DNA from: Datisca glomerata
Lineage: Eukaryota > Streptophyta > Magnoliopsida > Cucurbitales > Datiscaceae
Assembly (NCBI GenBank): GCA_003255025.1
Contig: QANY01005285.1
Location: forward strand, 695,001 to 759,000
Length of the DNA stretch: 64,000 nucleotides
Direction of reading: 5' to 3'
Shown here: positions 1 to 10,987 of the stretch, piece after piece
Position numbering within the stretch: the stretch's first letter is position 1
Layout: each line of letters begins with the position of its first letter
Notes under the pieces: model-generated
The model's database searches: none
Told to the model about the DNA's origin: nothing
Seen by the model: only the letters and a program-made list of their open reading frames with translations
Translations under genes and position numbers: made by a program

Positions 1-91
1 AAAAATATGATATTTGGAAAATATTTCTTTAACAATTCTATCCAAACATGTTAATTGCATTCCTAAATAATCTTATGACAATTAATTTAGA

Positions 92-187
92 TAAAGTAAT
101 GAGGTAGAGACAATAAATTGAGGTAAAGCAATGAGGTAGAGACAATAAATTGAGACAAATTAATGAAATGGAGACAATAAGTTAAAT
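92..187. repeat. Short tandem repeat, about 32-bp unit, three copies
   Basis: The phrase GAGGTAGAGACAATAAATTG occurs in two near-identical copies 32 bp apart, and a third, more diverged copy (GAAATGGAGACAATAAG) follows. It is AT-rich and non-coding. No function is suggested. Confidence 0.7.
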
Positions 188-1486
188 ATATTTACTAAAA
201 TAAAATTTATTAGTGAATTTATAGAGCAATCATTATTTTATTAAATAATAAATTAGTCGAATAATCTCATTGAATATCATTTATTCACTTCCTTTTATTG
301 TTAAAATTTAATTTAGTTAATTTCAAATTTATTTAAGTTATAAATTTTTTTATGTGACATAAAAATTAACTTGAAGTTTTCAGATGTTTCAATATGTAGA
401 AAGTCCATGAAAATGAAAAATTCTAAAGTGAAAAAAAAATTATAGCATGGAATAATAGTATCAAACGAAAATATCAACTCTAAAATAAATTAACTATTAT
501 TAAACAACAATAGCTCTTCACATTCTAACTTCTCAATTGTTTGTGTATTCTTACATATCAATTCCAATTCTTAAATGTTAGTTAATTGCTTAAATAATTC
601 ATAGAATTGAATGGGCTATAAATTATGGTCATTATAATTTAATTTAATTTCTTAAAAACTAAGGGCTATAAAATCTCCATTCTAAGGTTTTTTAAAATAA
701 AATTAGATATAGAATATTAAAAGTAAAGGAAGATGATAATTGAGAGAAGCTGAAGCATCTCCAATCATAAAAATACATTTGGACACATGTCAATTATTAA
801 AAATGATTAAATTATGTGATATAGTTAATATATTCAGTTTTATTTCAAAATTAGAAGCTATTGAATCCAAACAAACTAGAGCGTTGATAATAATTTGATT
901 TTTAATATCTCAATAACAAAGACAAAATTAAGAAACTCTACTAAGCATAATAATATGAGTTACAAAAATCAACTACATATTATAACTACTCATTTCATCA
1001 TTGATATTAACGAGCCTTCTATAATGAAAGTTTTCTATAAATCTTCATTATTGCTATTAAGATGCCTTCAACGATAAATGTTTTATAGAGAGTAAGTTGA
1101 TGTTCTATCATTAACTAAAATAATTTAGTAAATTAATCTATGAATGATTAACACATAATTTAATTACTTAAAATTTGATCAATTACTTGGTCAATGTATA
1201 ATTACTCTTAGACTTTGACGCATTTTTCTTAACTACTATTTTAATCTTCATATATTCAGAATAGCTTGGAGACATGACATAATACTCATAATGTCGATGA
1301 ATGCTTCAACATAGTTTGAATGCTTAAATTTTAGTTTTAATCTCACATGTCAAGATGGTATATCATTAATATAATTATTTCTATGTATCAATTTTATAAA
1401 ATTATAATTACACTATGTCAGTTTTCATCAATATAAAAATCAACTATTCAATATAAATTAATTTATTTATTTAATGATAATCATAT
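188..1486. other. AT-rich non-coding stretch, possibly the body of a Helitron
   Basis: No gene is seen; the only open frame (895-1077) has no recognisable features. The stretch runs into the Helitron-type 3' end at 1487-1515, so part or all of it may belong to that element. I could not find a matching 5' end (TC followed by TATACTAT-like sequence), which may lie left of the window. Confidence 0.4.
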
Positions 1487-1515
1487 CACGTGCAACGCAC
1501 GTGACTCATGACTAG
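1487..1515 (+). mobile_element. Helitron 3' terminus (hairpin plus CTAG)
   Basis: A perfect 6-bp stem CACGTG / CACGTG with loop CAACG (1487-1503) is followed 8 bp later by CTAG (1512-1515) and then a T. A hairpin just before CTRR and a flanking T is the hallmark of a Helitron 3' end. The hairpin is nearly the same as the one ending the large Helitron at 49038 (loop CAACA), so both probably belong to one family. The 5' end is not identified. Confidence 0.7.
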
Positions 1516-2027
1516 TTAACAAATATGGGTGACTCGATTTCCTCAAGTTGGATATTAGACTATTTTCTTTTTGTTTCAATAAGTACAAACTCAACTTTCG
1601 CCCTCAAATTTTAATTAGAAAGTTAGTAATATGTTCAATCGTACTCAAGTATCAAGTAAACAAAATTTTAGATGGTAATATGACACGATATTTTTTATTT
1701 GATTTTGAGGGTAAAATATGATTTACCTAAAATTTTGTGATTGTATTCGATTCTCATTTTAATATTCTTATATCGTGCTAAGTTTATCAAGCTTGCTAGT
1801 TCAGCTGATCATTATAAGATTTTATATTCATGTGATCTGATATTCAGTCTGTTAAATTTTATATACTCGCGATAGAAATTGTTGTTTAGACAATTTTGTA
1901 TAGACATGATTAATCCACCAAACTATCAACCAACGCCATATTTGTATTTTACCAAAATCTTTATTAAAGAAAAAGCATGCGTAAAATAATAATCAAAATT
2001 GCTTATTTACGTCTTAGTCATAGAAAA
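1516..2027. other. Intergenic, nothing recognised
   Basis: AT-rich sequence between the Helitron end and the MULE. It contains the left copy of the MULE target-site duplication, CATAGAAAA, at 2019-2027. No coding signal is seen. Confidence 0.5.
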
Positions 2028-2113
2028 CAGGTTTTTTGCTAAAGTAAACCTCTACACTAACCATTTTACAGAAATGAACTCTTACATTAATTTTCACTTA
2101 TCGTGCCCCCTGA
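2028..2113. repeat. MULE left terminal inverted repeat
   Basis: Starts CAGGTTTTTTGCTAAAGT. It matches the reverse complement of 6870-6946, including the shared blocks TAAAGTA, CTACAC, ATTTTA and ATTAATTTTC, then a short common CCTGA after a small gap. Confidence 0.85.
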
Positions 2114-2407
2114 CCCATTTTTCCTTCACTTTTTCACTTTTTTCCTTCATTGCCCTTCTTACAAACTGTCCAATCAAATGTCATGGTCTACTCACTTAAC
2201 ACTCAAAACCTTCCTACCCACCTCATTTCTCCTTCTTCGTTTTTCATTTTGTCTACTTCTTCTTCGTTTTCTTCTTCGTCTTCTTCCTTCTTCGCCTTCT
2301 TCCTTCTTCCTACAACAGCAAAGGATTGCTAGTTCTTCTCTCTAGAATAGGTATAAAGTTTGTTTTCTTCTTTCTGGAAGAAAACATGCCAATGGGGGTT
2401 CCGGGCC

Positions 2408-3960
2408 AGGAAATTAAAAAATTGTCCATACTTCAAAGTTACAAAGTTCATCAATACACATACATGCACATTTGAAGTTTTGAGACATGAACACAATCAG
2501 GCTACATATTCGTTGATTGGTCATTCTGTACGATAAAAATACGCGAGTATCAGACATATATATAGGCCAAAAGACATAATTGAAGATGTTCGGCTTGACT
2601 TCGGTGTCAACATAGGTTACCATAAGGAATGGAGGGTTAGAGAATATGCATTGGAATTAGTTCGAGGGTCTCTTCAAAATAACTATAAGATGCTCCCAGC
2701 ATATTGTAACATGTTAAAATAAAAAAATCCAGGTACTTATTTTTTATTTTGCCATCATAATGTCTACACGTTAGTTACACGGACCTCGTGTAGTCATCGT
2801 GTAGTCTATAAAATGGTTACACGGATCTCGTGTAATCATCGTGTATTCTACACCATGATTACATGGACCTCGTGTATGCATCCTGTCCACTATGTACATT
2901 ACCAAATTTAATACAGCAATATTAAATATTTTTTAGGGACAACAACACACATAGAGACCGATGAGCAGGATCATTTTAAATATATTTTTATGGCTCTTGG
3001 ACCCTCTGTTTGTGGATTTTTTAGCTGTATACGGTCTGTCATTGCTGTTGACGTAACCGCCTTAAAAGCCAAATACAAAGGGGTATTATTTGTTGCAACA
3101 ATAAAGGATGGGAACAACCAGGTATATCCCATTGTATTTGAAATTGTAGATTCAGAAAATAATGATTCATGGGAATAGTTCTTCTGTAAACTTCATGATT
3201 TAATCAATGATCCAAAAGACTTGGTATTTATATCCGACAGGCATACAAGTATACTAAATGTTGTACAGGCTGTCTTCCCAATGCACTTCATGGAGCTTTT
3301 ATTTTTCATATGGGCCAAAATATCAAATCAATTTATAAAAATGACGATGCAGCCTCATTGTTTTTTAACGTAGCAAAGGTATACCGTCAATCAGAATTTA
3401 ATCGGCTGATGATTCATTTTATAAATGCATTTCCAGATTTTTCACAATACGTGTCGGTGGGGGGAGTTGAGAGGTGGGCACGTTCCCGTTTTGATGGAAA
3501 GCAATACAATATAATGACTACAAACATTGCAGAATGTTTGAATGGCCGTCTGTCAAATCACCTCGCATATGACATATTAGGTTGAGACTGAGCTTAATAA
3601 GAAGTATCTTACATCACGCACACTATCATTGTTTCCTTCTGACATCCACGAGTTTCGTGTTGCGAGTGGGGGTAGGGAAGTAGTGGTAAACTTGTATGTC
3701 GGCAGCGCCATATTTTCGCATACAGTATGTGTTCGAGGTTCTACAAAAATGAGGCTTCAATTGCTATGTATGCGAAAATAATACATCCTCTTGACGATCA
3801 AGCATATTGGGTCATCAGCCAGGAGATTCATGAAAGAGTGGTATTGCCACCTATAACGAGGTTGCAAAGTGGAAGACCTATGACAAAGAGAATTCCATCT
3901 ATAGGTGAGGAAGTAGTGAGAAGGAAGTGCAAACATTGTGAGCAAATTGACCACAACTGA
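2408..3960 (+). pseudogene. MULE transposase (MuDR family), broken, with one intron
   Basis: The reading frame from about 2408 to 2732 matches the MuDR N-terminal region (FEVLRHEHNQA, then EDVRLDFGVNIGYHKEW). An intron with clean GT-AG ends (2733-2936) follows, then the MULE transposase domain (VIAVDVTALKAKYKG, VYPIVFEIVDSEN, FISDRHTSI, RYNIMTTNIAE-like). The C-terminal part (3727-3957) keeps VISQEIHERVVLPP and a degenerate zinc knuckle, but the SWIM Cys/His segment has been deleted. Stops lie at 2534, 2720 and 3176, and a frameshift falls near 3285; from about 3590 the frame is lost. The family cuts and pastes MULE DNA in the nucleus; this copy cannot make a full protein. Confidence 0.85.
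2733..2936 (+). other. Intron of the MULE transposase, carrying a minisatellite
   Basis: The donor is AG|GTACTT at 2733 and the acceptor TTTTAG ends at 2936. Joining the flanks restores codon phase (Asn-Pro-Gly-Thr-Thr), as expected for this family. Positions 2765-2885 hold several copies of a CTCGTGTAGTCATCGTGTAG motif, the same motif as the array at 4.1-4.7 kb. Confidence 0.75.
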
Positions 3961-4054
3961 TAAACGTGCGTAAATCCAATTCTTCTATCTCAACGGGATG
4001 ATCAAGTCACTTAAGCGTAAATAATGATCTTTGTAGACTTAAATTAAATATTAA

Positions 4055-4808
4055 TATAGAAATATATTTGTGTTTGTTATTTAATAATGTCATAAATTTT
4101 AATTAGCCTGCATGAATCCTACATGATTCCCGTGAAGTCATCGTGTAGGCTATATGAAGACTACACTATTCTCCTGAAGTCATCGTGTAGTCTACACAAT
4201 ACTTGTGTAAGATTCATGTAGGATACACGATGACTTCACGGGCATCATGTAGTCATCGTGTAGACTACACTAGAACTTCACGGGCATCATGTAGGCTACA
4301 CGATGACTTCACGGGTATCGTGTATACTATATTATAACTTTACGGGCATCGTGTAGTCATCGTGTAGACTACATTATAACTTTACGGGGTTCATGTAGGA
4401 TTCATGTAGGCTACACGATGACTTCAAGGGCATCATGTAGTCATCATGTAGACTACAATAGAACTTCACGGGCATCATGTAGACTACACTAGAACTTCAC
4501 GGGTATCATGTAGTCATCGTGTAGACTACACTAGAACTTCAGAGGATTCATGTAGGCTATACGATGACTTCACGAGCATCGTGTAGTCATCATGTAGAAT
4601 ACACTAGAACTTCACAGGTATCATGTAGACTACATTATAACTTCATGAGATTCGTGTAGGATTCATGTAGGATACACGATGACTTCACGGGCATCATGTA
4701 GTCATCGTGTAGACTACACTAGAACTTCATGGGAATCATGTAGGATTTAGGCTTGCTAATTAAACTTTATGACATTAGTAAATAACATACACAAGTATAT
4801 TTCTATAA
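4055..4808. repeat. Palindromic minisatellite framed by inverted-repeat arms
   Basis: The core (about 4107-4745) is built of variants of TACACGATGACTTCACGGGC and CATCATGTAGTCATCGTGTAG in both orientations, so it can fold many times. The arms about 4055-4130 and 4735-4808 are inverted copies of each other; both contain GTTATTTA, TAATGTCATAAA and TTTAATTAGC, with similarity around 85%. It sits between the transposase and the DUF1985 fragment. It resembles a foldback element or a MITE with an expanded centre. No clear target duplication was identified. Confidence 0.75.
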
Positions 4809-5132
4809 TCCATAATTCATAACTTTAATAAAATAAAAATTCATAAAATATATCCATATTATTTCGGAACAACATTGCCATGTGCAAATAACTCAACTGC
4901 AATTTGTCTTTGATACATCTGACATTTGTTGTTAAGTTATTTCTTAGAGGTTCTTCCCATATGTGAAGGTTTCGACAAACTTAAAGGTAAATACCCCACA
5001 ATTGAATTTACAAAACACATGAAATGTAAAAACATAATTAAATAATATGTATGAAATTTTAAGTGGACTTTCAAAAAATGTATATTTTACTTACTCATTC
5101 TATTGTTGTGGACACTTCATGATCTCATATTT

Positions 5133-5560
5133 TCACTCATCGTTGGAGAACGAGAACTCTCCCCAAGAATATTGGTTGAACATTTCAAGATCGTAAACCA
5201 AAACCAACCATCTCTTCTCAATCATGATACGGTTCTCATTCCCCAACACAAAATGCTCTACAAATAAATCAGAGTCATCTTGACCCCATCAGAATCTGAC
5301 TTATGTTTAGATTTTTTAAACTTCTCCTCTAACTCAGCCATGGTTATTGATTGGGCTTTGGGAAAATATAGGTAGAGAGTTTGTTGGGGCCATGAGTCTT
5401 CTTCTCATCCCGGACTTCACCAAACTTTAATTTGGTCATCAACGAGAACTCCTTCTTGGAAAAGCACAGTGGTTCCTCATCGACATGAAACCAGATTTCT
5501 TCCTCAGATGAAGTGCTGTTGACATATTTGGTCTCCCTGGCCAGCAACTGGTTGCAAACA
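5133..5560 (-). pseudogene. DUF1985 domain fragment carried by the MULE
   Basis: On the minus strand, 5547-5344 reads through a typical DUF1985 segment (EIWFHVDEEPLCFSKKEFSL, then LKFGEVRDEKK). A second frame, 5274-5133, continues the domain (DLFVEHFVLGN, then LVYDLEMFNQYSWGEFSF) and ends in TGA. The two parts are in different frames with a stop between them, so the copy is broken. In plants DUF1985 is typically found in MULE-carried genes that also encode Ulp1-like SUMO proteases; no protease domain is visible here. Function of DUF1985 is not known. Confidence 0.75.
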
Positions 5561-5811
5561 GTTGTTGAAAACTTCAGGGCTGGGAGGTTAAGGAGATGGC
5601 CAAATTATGTCTCCCTAAATAGAGAGATTTGATGAAATAGAGAGATTTGAGGAGTTGTCGGCTTAGTCTTGATAACCTCTATGCAGTGGGTTATTACACT
5701 TTACATCGACCATTGCTTTTGAAATTGTGTTAACGTCATAGACATAACTTAGGTGCATCTTTGATGAAGCCATAACCAGTAGAATATTCAAGGAAACATC
5801 AGATCAGAAAA

Positions 5812-6420
5812 TGTACGCGATGCTCGTGTAGTCATCGCATAGACTATATGAGGGGTACACAATCCTGGTATATTCCTCATGTACCGTACATTAGAGGTGT
5901 TCACGGTTCGGTTAAGTCGATTTTTTGACGAAATATCAAATCGAACCGAAACTTCAGTTCGGCGACAAAACCAAACCTTGAATACTAAAAGAACCGAACT
6001 GAATCGAACCAAACCGTAAGTTTCTTCGGTTCAGTTCGATTCTTCGGGTCGATATTATTAATTAAAAATAATTTTTAACGATATTATTGCAAAAATAAAT
6101 ATAAAATTAAAGCTTTGCTTCGGTTCGATTTTATAAGAAATTATATATAAAAAATAAAAAATTCATATAAATTTAAAGTTTCGGTTCGGTTTGATTCGAA
6201 ACCACCAAATTTCGAACCGAACCGAAACTTCGATTCAGTGATTTTCCCGAACCGAACCGAACATACATAAAGAACCGACCGAGCCGATCATTTTCGGTTC
6301 GGTTCAGTTTTGGACACCCCTAGCGTACATGAGGCTTACATGGTGTTGTCTTCATGTAGCCTACACGAGGCTTGTTCAACCCTCGTGTAGGCTACACGAG
6401 GCTTACACGACCCTAGTGTA
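5812..6420. repeat. Second block of the TACACGA/TCGTGTAG minisatellite, split by a hAT element
   Basis: Copies at 5812-5885 (CTCGTGTAGTCATCGCATAG) and 6331-6420 (CCTCGTGTAGGCTACACGAG) become continuous when the hAT insertion and one copy of its target duplication are removed. The motif is the same as in the array at 4.1-4.7 kb and in the transposase intron. Confidence 0.65.
5892..6322. mobile_element. Non-autonomous hAT element (MITE-like) nested in the MULE
   Basis: The ends are TAGAGGTG and CACCCCTA, inverted with one mismatch; TAGGGGTG is a common plant hAT end. The flanking 8-mers CCGTACAT (5884-5891) and GCGTACAT (6323-6330) match at 7 of 8, as expected for an hAT duplication. Subterminal copies of CGGTTCGGTT / AACCGAACCG lie at both sides of an AT-rich 431-bp body with no coding capacity. 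Confidence 0.78.
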
Positions 6421-6869
6421 ACACAGAAAATAGATACCCACCAAGACCAACACCTCAGAAACCCAGAAAATAACACTTAGAAACCAGACAAAAAATATTA
6501 GAAACCTAAAAAAATTAACCTTGTTGTGATTCAGACATCCACAAAAAATAGAAATGTAGAAATCCAGAAAAAAAATCTCTTAGAAACCCAGAAAAAACAC
6601 CTCAGAAACCCGAAAAATACATCAGAATCTAGAACAAAAATCCAAGAACCCGAAAACTTACCTTGTTGTTTTTCCTTCCTGTGGGAGACGAATGCTCAAG
6701 GATTTGCAGAGAGAGATGTTGCGACTTCGAGCGAGAGATAGTAACAACAAGACGAAGGGATGAGGTTTCATATAATCATCTTCTTCTTTTTTCAAACCGT
6801 AGTTTAGAATTCATGAAAGGTTTTTTAGTAACTTTACCAATTGATTTTGAATTGAATGTGAACTAAAGA

Positions 6870-6946
6870 TCAGGGATAAACGAAAATTAATATAAAAATC
6901 TATTTCAATAAAATAGTTGGTGTAGGATCTACTTTAATAAAAAAAC
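6870..6946. repeat. MULE right terminal inverted repeat
   Basis: The reverse complement begins GTTTTTTTATTAAAGTAG and aligns with the left repeat at 2028. The target duplication CATAGAAAA follows directly at 6947-6955. Confidence 0.85.
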
Positions 6947-7079
6947 CATAGAAAAACCAAGAAATTTTATTAAAATTATTTTAATACATCCGTCTGTCTC
7001 CGTCTCCGGACAGACCCACTCCCTCTGCATGTGCCTGAGTTTCTCCGTGTGCAGAGCGAGAAATTAAAACCTAACAGCG

Positions 7080-10059
7080 ATGGACAAGATGAACCATGCG
7101 CTCGAGAAGATGAAGATGCTAGTTGGCTTGGAGGTGGAAGACGGACATGAAACTACAACTCCTGCACTTGATGATCCTACTTCTTTCTCTTTTATGGATG
7201 ATTTCAACCGCAACTGCACATTGTCCGCCAAAGAGGTTTCCCCCTTTTCCAAATTATGTTTATACATGTTCGATGATCTCATCGACTGTTTTGTAATGCG
7301 TTAAGTTGAAGTGGAAACATTCTCTATCCAGCAAAGTAGTTACATACTTGCATCTGCTCGAGTGAATCACTTGCTTTATGTTACCGATCAAAAAATATCA
7401 CTTGCTTTATGTTGATTGACTTCAAATTCACTCCGGATCATGTAGTCGGATCAGATTTGTTTATGTATCAGCTATACTTACACAGTAGGCCGGATCATGT
7501 AGTCGGATCAGATTTGTTTATGTATCAGCTATACTTACACAGTAGAAGGAATTATTGTGCACTTTAATTGATCTATATCTAGCCCTCGCCTTCTCTTATT
7601 CTGCAGAGGGTTGCTCTGTAAAGTACATTGTTCCAATTGTCCAGCTGAAACATGAACAAAATTAAATTTTTTTGACTGATTTAAAAAGAAGAAAATTCTG
7701 GGTCACTATATTCACTCCCCACAGAACCGTGAAAATGTAGTAGATAAATTGATGTCTATACAAATCTTCCTTGAAGGATATAATGACTAGCAAATTGTCC
7801 TCCCAATGTTCTAAAATTTATCCTTTCAAATTGTTTTCTGTATCAGTTTCCCCTAATGTTTATCTTTCTCTCTCAAACAGAGATTTTACGGTTTTGCGAT
7901 ATGCTTCTCTGCTGGCTTGACTTGCACTCTATTGGTATGTTCACAACTGACAAAGTAGAGTCCAATTTCCCCGTATTGCTAGGCTGGAATGTGAATACTT
8001 CTTTCGGCAGCCAAATACTTTTTCTTCATAACATGAAGCTAGAATATCATTTAGTGACGATATTGGAAAAATGATGCGAGCTCTCATATTTGAGATTGTT
8101 GAATATGGAATTCAATGTCCAAAGCGCCCTTAGAAGAAATCATAGTTCTAAGAGAGCTAGTTATTGTCAATTCAAAAAAGAAACTATAAGTTTGAAATAT
8201 TATGGGTTTTTCCCCTTGGAGATGTAATGCTTCATTGCAATAAACAATATATATCTGAGATTATTTCAATCTCATGTAAGGCAGTATTAAAAGTGACCAA
8301 AGCAGACAATTTTTGGCCCCTGTTGGTGAATAACTACTGGTTTTCAACAAAAATGCATGACAGTTTTGAATGCCCATATTGCTTTACACTTGTATGGTTT
8401 TGATGAGAAGGGTTTTAAAAGTTCCTGGGAAGGATTTGCTTGTCATTTATCTGTTAATAGTTTTTGTTTAACTTAGTGCTAGAAAATGGATAAAATTCTT
8501 ATACAGTTATGGTTTTCAGTTGAAAATAGGGCTTCAAATACATCTTTGACTGTTGTGACTTAGTTTAAGGACTTCTTCAAAGGTACTAATATGCAAACGC
8601 TTTTCTTTGCATTTGGCAGTCGATGCTTGTTTTCTTCAATCCAATCAAGTTTGGAATAACATTCACAATGGGCAATTTGCTTTCACTTGGAAGGTTTGTG
8701 TTTGAATGTGTATACTATCTGCCATGCTTTGCTATTCACTAGCTAAACAACGTCAGAGGAAGTCTATTGATGTGGTTCTCTTTTATATATTATAGTGACT
8801 ATGACTTTATGGAGTTTCAACTACTGTTTTAGATTAGTATGTCTACTTAGCTTGGATAATTCCATCTGTAATCAATAAATATTCTAAGCCTGAAGAACTT
8901 TCACGCTTACCAATGCCAAAATATCCGAAGAAAGGCAAACGGATTGTATTTTCTGAAAGTCTTGAACTTAGGTTTTTGCGAATTTCCCTTTGGTGGTTTC
9001 TAACGGGAACCTTTGAAATGTTTTTATAGAATAATGCACTTTCCTCCCGAAGTAATGAGCTATATTTACTTGCAAAAGTTCATTTTGAATTTTTTATCCA
9101 GAAGATGGGAAAAAAATGGCAAAAAAAAAACTGTTGTTTCTCCCCCAACTCCTCTTTCATTGAGGCTAATTCTTTGTGTGTTGAACTTAAAATTGAGTTC
9201 CTTTTGTGGCAGCACAGCATTTTTGATAGGCCCTAAACGGCAAATGACAATGATGCTTGATCCTGTTCGTATTTATGCAACAGCATTGTACCTTGCCAGT
9301 CTAATAATTGCTCTACTTTGTGCTCTCTATGTAAGTTACTCCATGGCTGCTCAATTTTTCTTCCCGATCTTTATTTTCGCAGTCATTATTAACTATTTTA
9401 ATTCACGCAAGCAGTTATAAGTCTTACTTGCACTCTCATTGAGCAGGTTCATAACAAGCTATTGACACTTGTTGCTATCATTCTAGAATTTGGTGCGCTA
9501 ATTTGGTATGTCAGAGTACTCGTTATGCTATCTTTATATCCAACCTCACTCATGTGTCTTAGCTGTTTGAACACTCCCTTTAAAGTTCAATTTTTACATG
9601 TCGATTGAGAACTTTAGTGCGACAAACAACTTTTAGCTTCTTATTAAGCAAGAATCTTTTTAGTGTAGAATGGAATGTTTGGGTAAACCATTATATTTTC
9701 CAAGCTCTTTACTATCAAATGTGAAGGGGAAAAAGTTTGTCTGGTTGTCTATTTTTGGACGTTTTTCAAAAAATTTCCTTTTGTCATGTGGATACTCACC
9801 TATGCACTTGCCGTATTTCTCTGTAGTATCTTGTTTGTCTGTGTGTATACATGCTGCATTACCAAGCATTTCACTTATAAATCTAATTACTGTTTATTGC
9901 AAGTTTGTTGTATCATTAATGCTAGTGTATGCTACTACTCATTATTAATGCATATTATCTTTTGGAATAATGATTAATAGGTATAGCTTGAGCTACATAC
10001 CTTTTGCAAGGTCAATGGTCTCAAAAGTTATGGTATCCTGTTTTGATACTGAATTTTAA
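7080..10059 (+). CDS. SFT2-like vesicle transport protein (Got1/SFT2 family), six exons
   Basis: Exons are 7080-7235, 7881-7934, 8620-8693, 9213-9330, 9447-9505 and 9981-10059; all introns are GT-AG and all phases agree, giving 540 nt and 179 residues. The product starts MDKMNHALEKMK, carries FMDDFNRNCTLSAKERFYGF before the membrane part and ends SCFDTEF, as plant SFT2-like proteins do. Four membrane segments lie at about residues 56-76, 81-101, 115-135 and 138-157. The family consists of small Golgi membrane proteins thought to help vesicles fuse in endosome-to-Golgi traffic. Length is normal and the frame is intact. The start codon is the family start and lies 133 bp after the MULE end, so the promoter or 5' leader may be altered by that insertion. 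Confidence 0.93.
7434..7547. repeat. Direct tandem duplication in intron 1 of the SFT2-like gene
   Basis: A unit of 57 bp beginning CGGATCATGTAGTCGGATCA is present twice with essentially no differences, which suggests a recent duplication (or an assembly artefact). A nearby smaller duplication, ATCACTTGCTTTATGTT, sits at about 7364 and 7397. Confidence 0.85.
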
Positions 10060-10627
10060 GCCGGTATACTTGGAGAAAGGAAGGAAGTGACGTTGGTTCG
10101 GTTCGTTCTTTGCATAACATTTTCCATTGTATATTACTCTTTACTTTCCTCTAAAGCCTTTGCATATGCTAGTTGAAGCCACCTCAAGATCCATACAGCG
10201 TTTTTTGATATATCTTGTATCGATTTTCCATCCTCTGTTTTAAATTACGTTAAAGAAGTTATTAGATCCAGGTTCAGACCATAATACTAGATCAGTCCTC
10301 GTGATTAAGTAGAACTAGTTCTGCAACACTATTATCGAACGCCAAGAGGAGCATAGTATATGAGCAGATAAAGAGCTTTACAAGGCCAAGAGGGAGATAA
10401 GTGTTAAGAAAATTAAGAGATACCATTCACTTCCTAAGTTTACAAATTGTTGAATTGAGGAAAAAAGAAAAAACTGAAGAGATATGATCACCATCCTCGC
10501 CACTACACCACCTATTTCTTTCTTACAATGTCATCCTAATATTTACCCTTGGAGCCAAAAAGAGGGTGTCAATTTTTCTTTAAGAATCAACAAACTTTGT
10601 TCCAAGAAAAATTCAGCTCAAACCCTG
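10060..10627. other. 3' flank of the SFT2-like gene, nothing recognised
   Basis: Expected to hold the 3' UTR of the upstream gene. No further coding or RNA feature is seen. Confidence 0.4.
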
Positions 10628-10840
10628 TGGGATCGGCTTAGTGGTGGGCAGACGCTGGGCATAGATTGATAATCGTCGATGTCTCAGTTTCGAAACTCAC
10701 TCTATATAATTTTCAGGGACAATGAGGCATTATTTACCGGGGTCACATCTTAGGACCCCGTGACATACGTTTGAGATTTCACGCTCTAGTCGAAGTCTAG
10801 GCCCAACCCCTATACCCACGAAAATCAAAGAACGATTCAG
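10628..10840 (+). mobile_element. Possible tRNA-derived SINE
   Basis: GGCTTAGTGGTGGGCAG (about 10634) resembles a pol III A box, and GTTTCGAAACTC (about 10687) resembles a B box; the spacing of about 50 bp is tRNA-like. A GC-richer non-coding body follows. No tail or target duplication was found, so this is tentative. Confidence 0.35.
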
Positions 10841-10987
10841 CTGATTGATTTGGTGAAATTTAACATTACTTTCCAGTTAGTTATCCACTTACAAATTTAA
10901 CCATGAAAAGAATTGTCCAACATCAAACCCCAAACAGGAGAAAATTATCAGGCATAGAAAGAATAGTTTTCTAGTGCTTCGAATCTT

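Larger units (their letters stand above)
2028..6946 (+). mobile_element. Mutator-like element (MULE), complete but decayed, with 9-bp target duplication
   Basis: The element is flanked by a perfect 9-bp direct repeat CATAGAAAA (2019-2027 and 6947-6955); 9 bp is the usual Mutator duplication length. The terminal inverted repeats 2028-2100 and 6874-6946 align over about 73 bp with roughly 17 differences, mostly transitions. Inside, in order, are a broken MuDR-type transposase (2408-3960), a palindromic minisatellite (4055-4808), a DUF1985 gene fragment on the minus strand (5133-5560), a nested hAT element (5892-6322) and an A-rich degenerate repeat (about 6430-6660, GAAACCCAGAAAA-like). Coding decay means it cannot move by itself. 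Its right end is 133 bp upstream of the SFT2-like start codon. Confidence 0.88.

Noticed and set aside
4107..4745. CRISPR-like or satellite-encoded protein in the TACACGATGAC array
   Set aside because: Units are variable, in both orientations and without spacers; stops occur in all frames. It is a palindromic minisatellite.
9013..9420. A 135-codon plus-strand frame as a separate gene
   Set aside because: It contains exon 4 of the SFT2-like gene with intron sequence on both sides.
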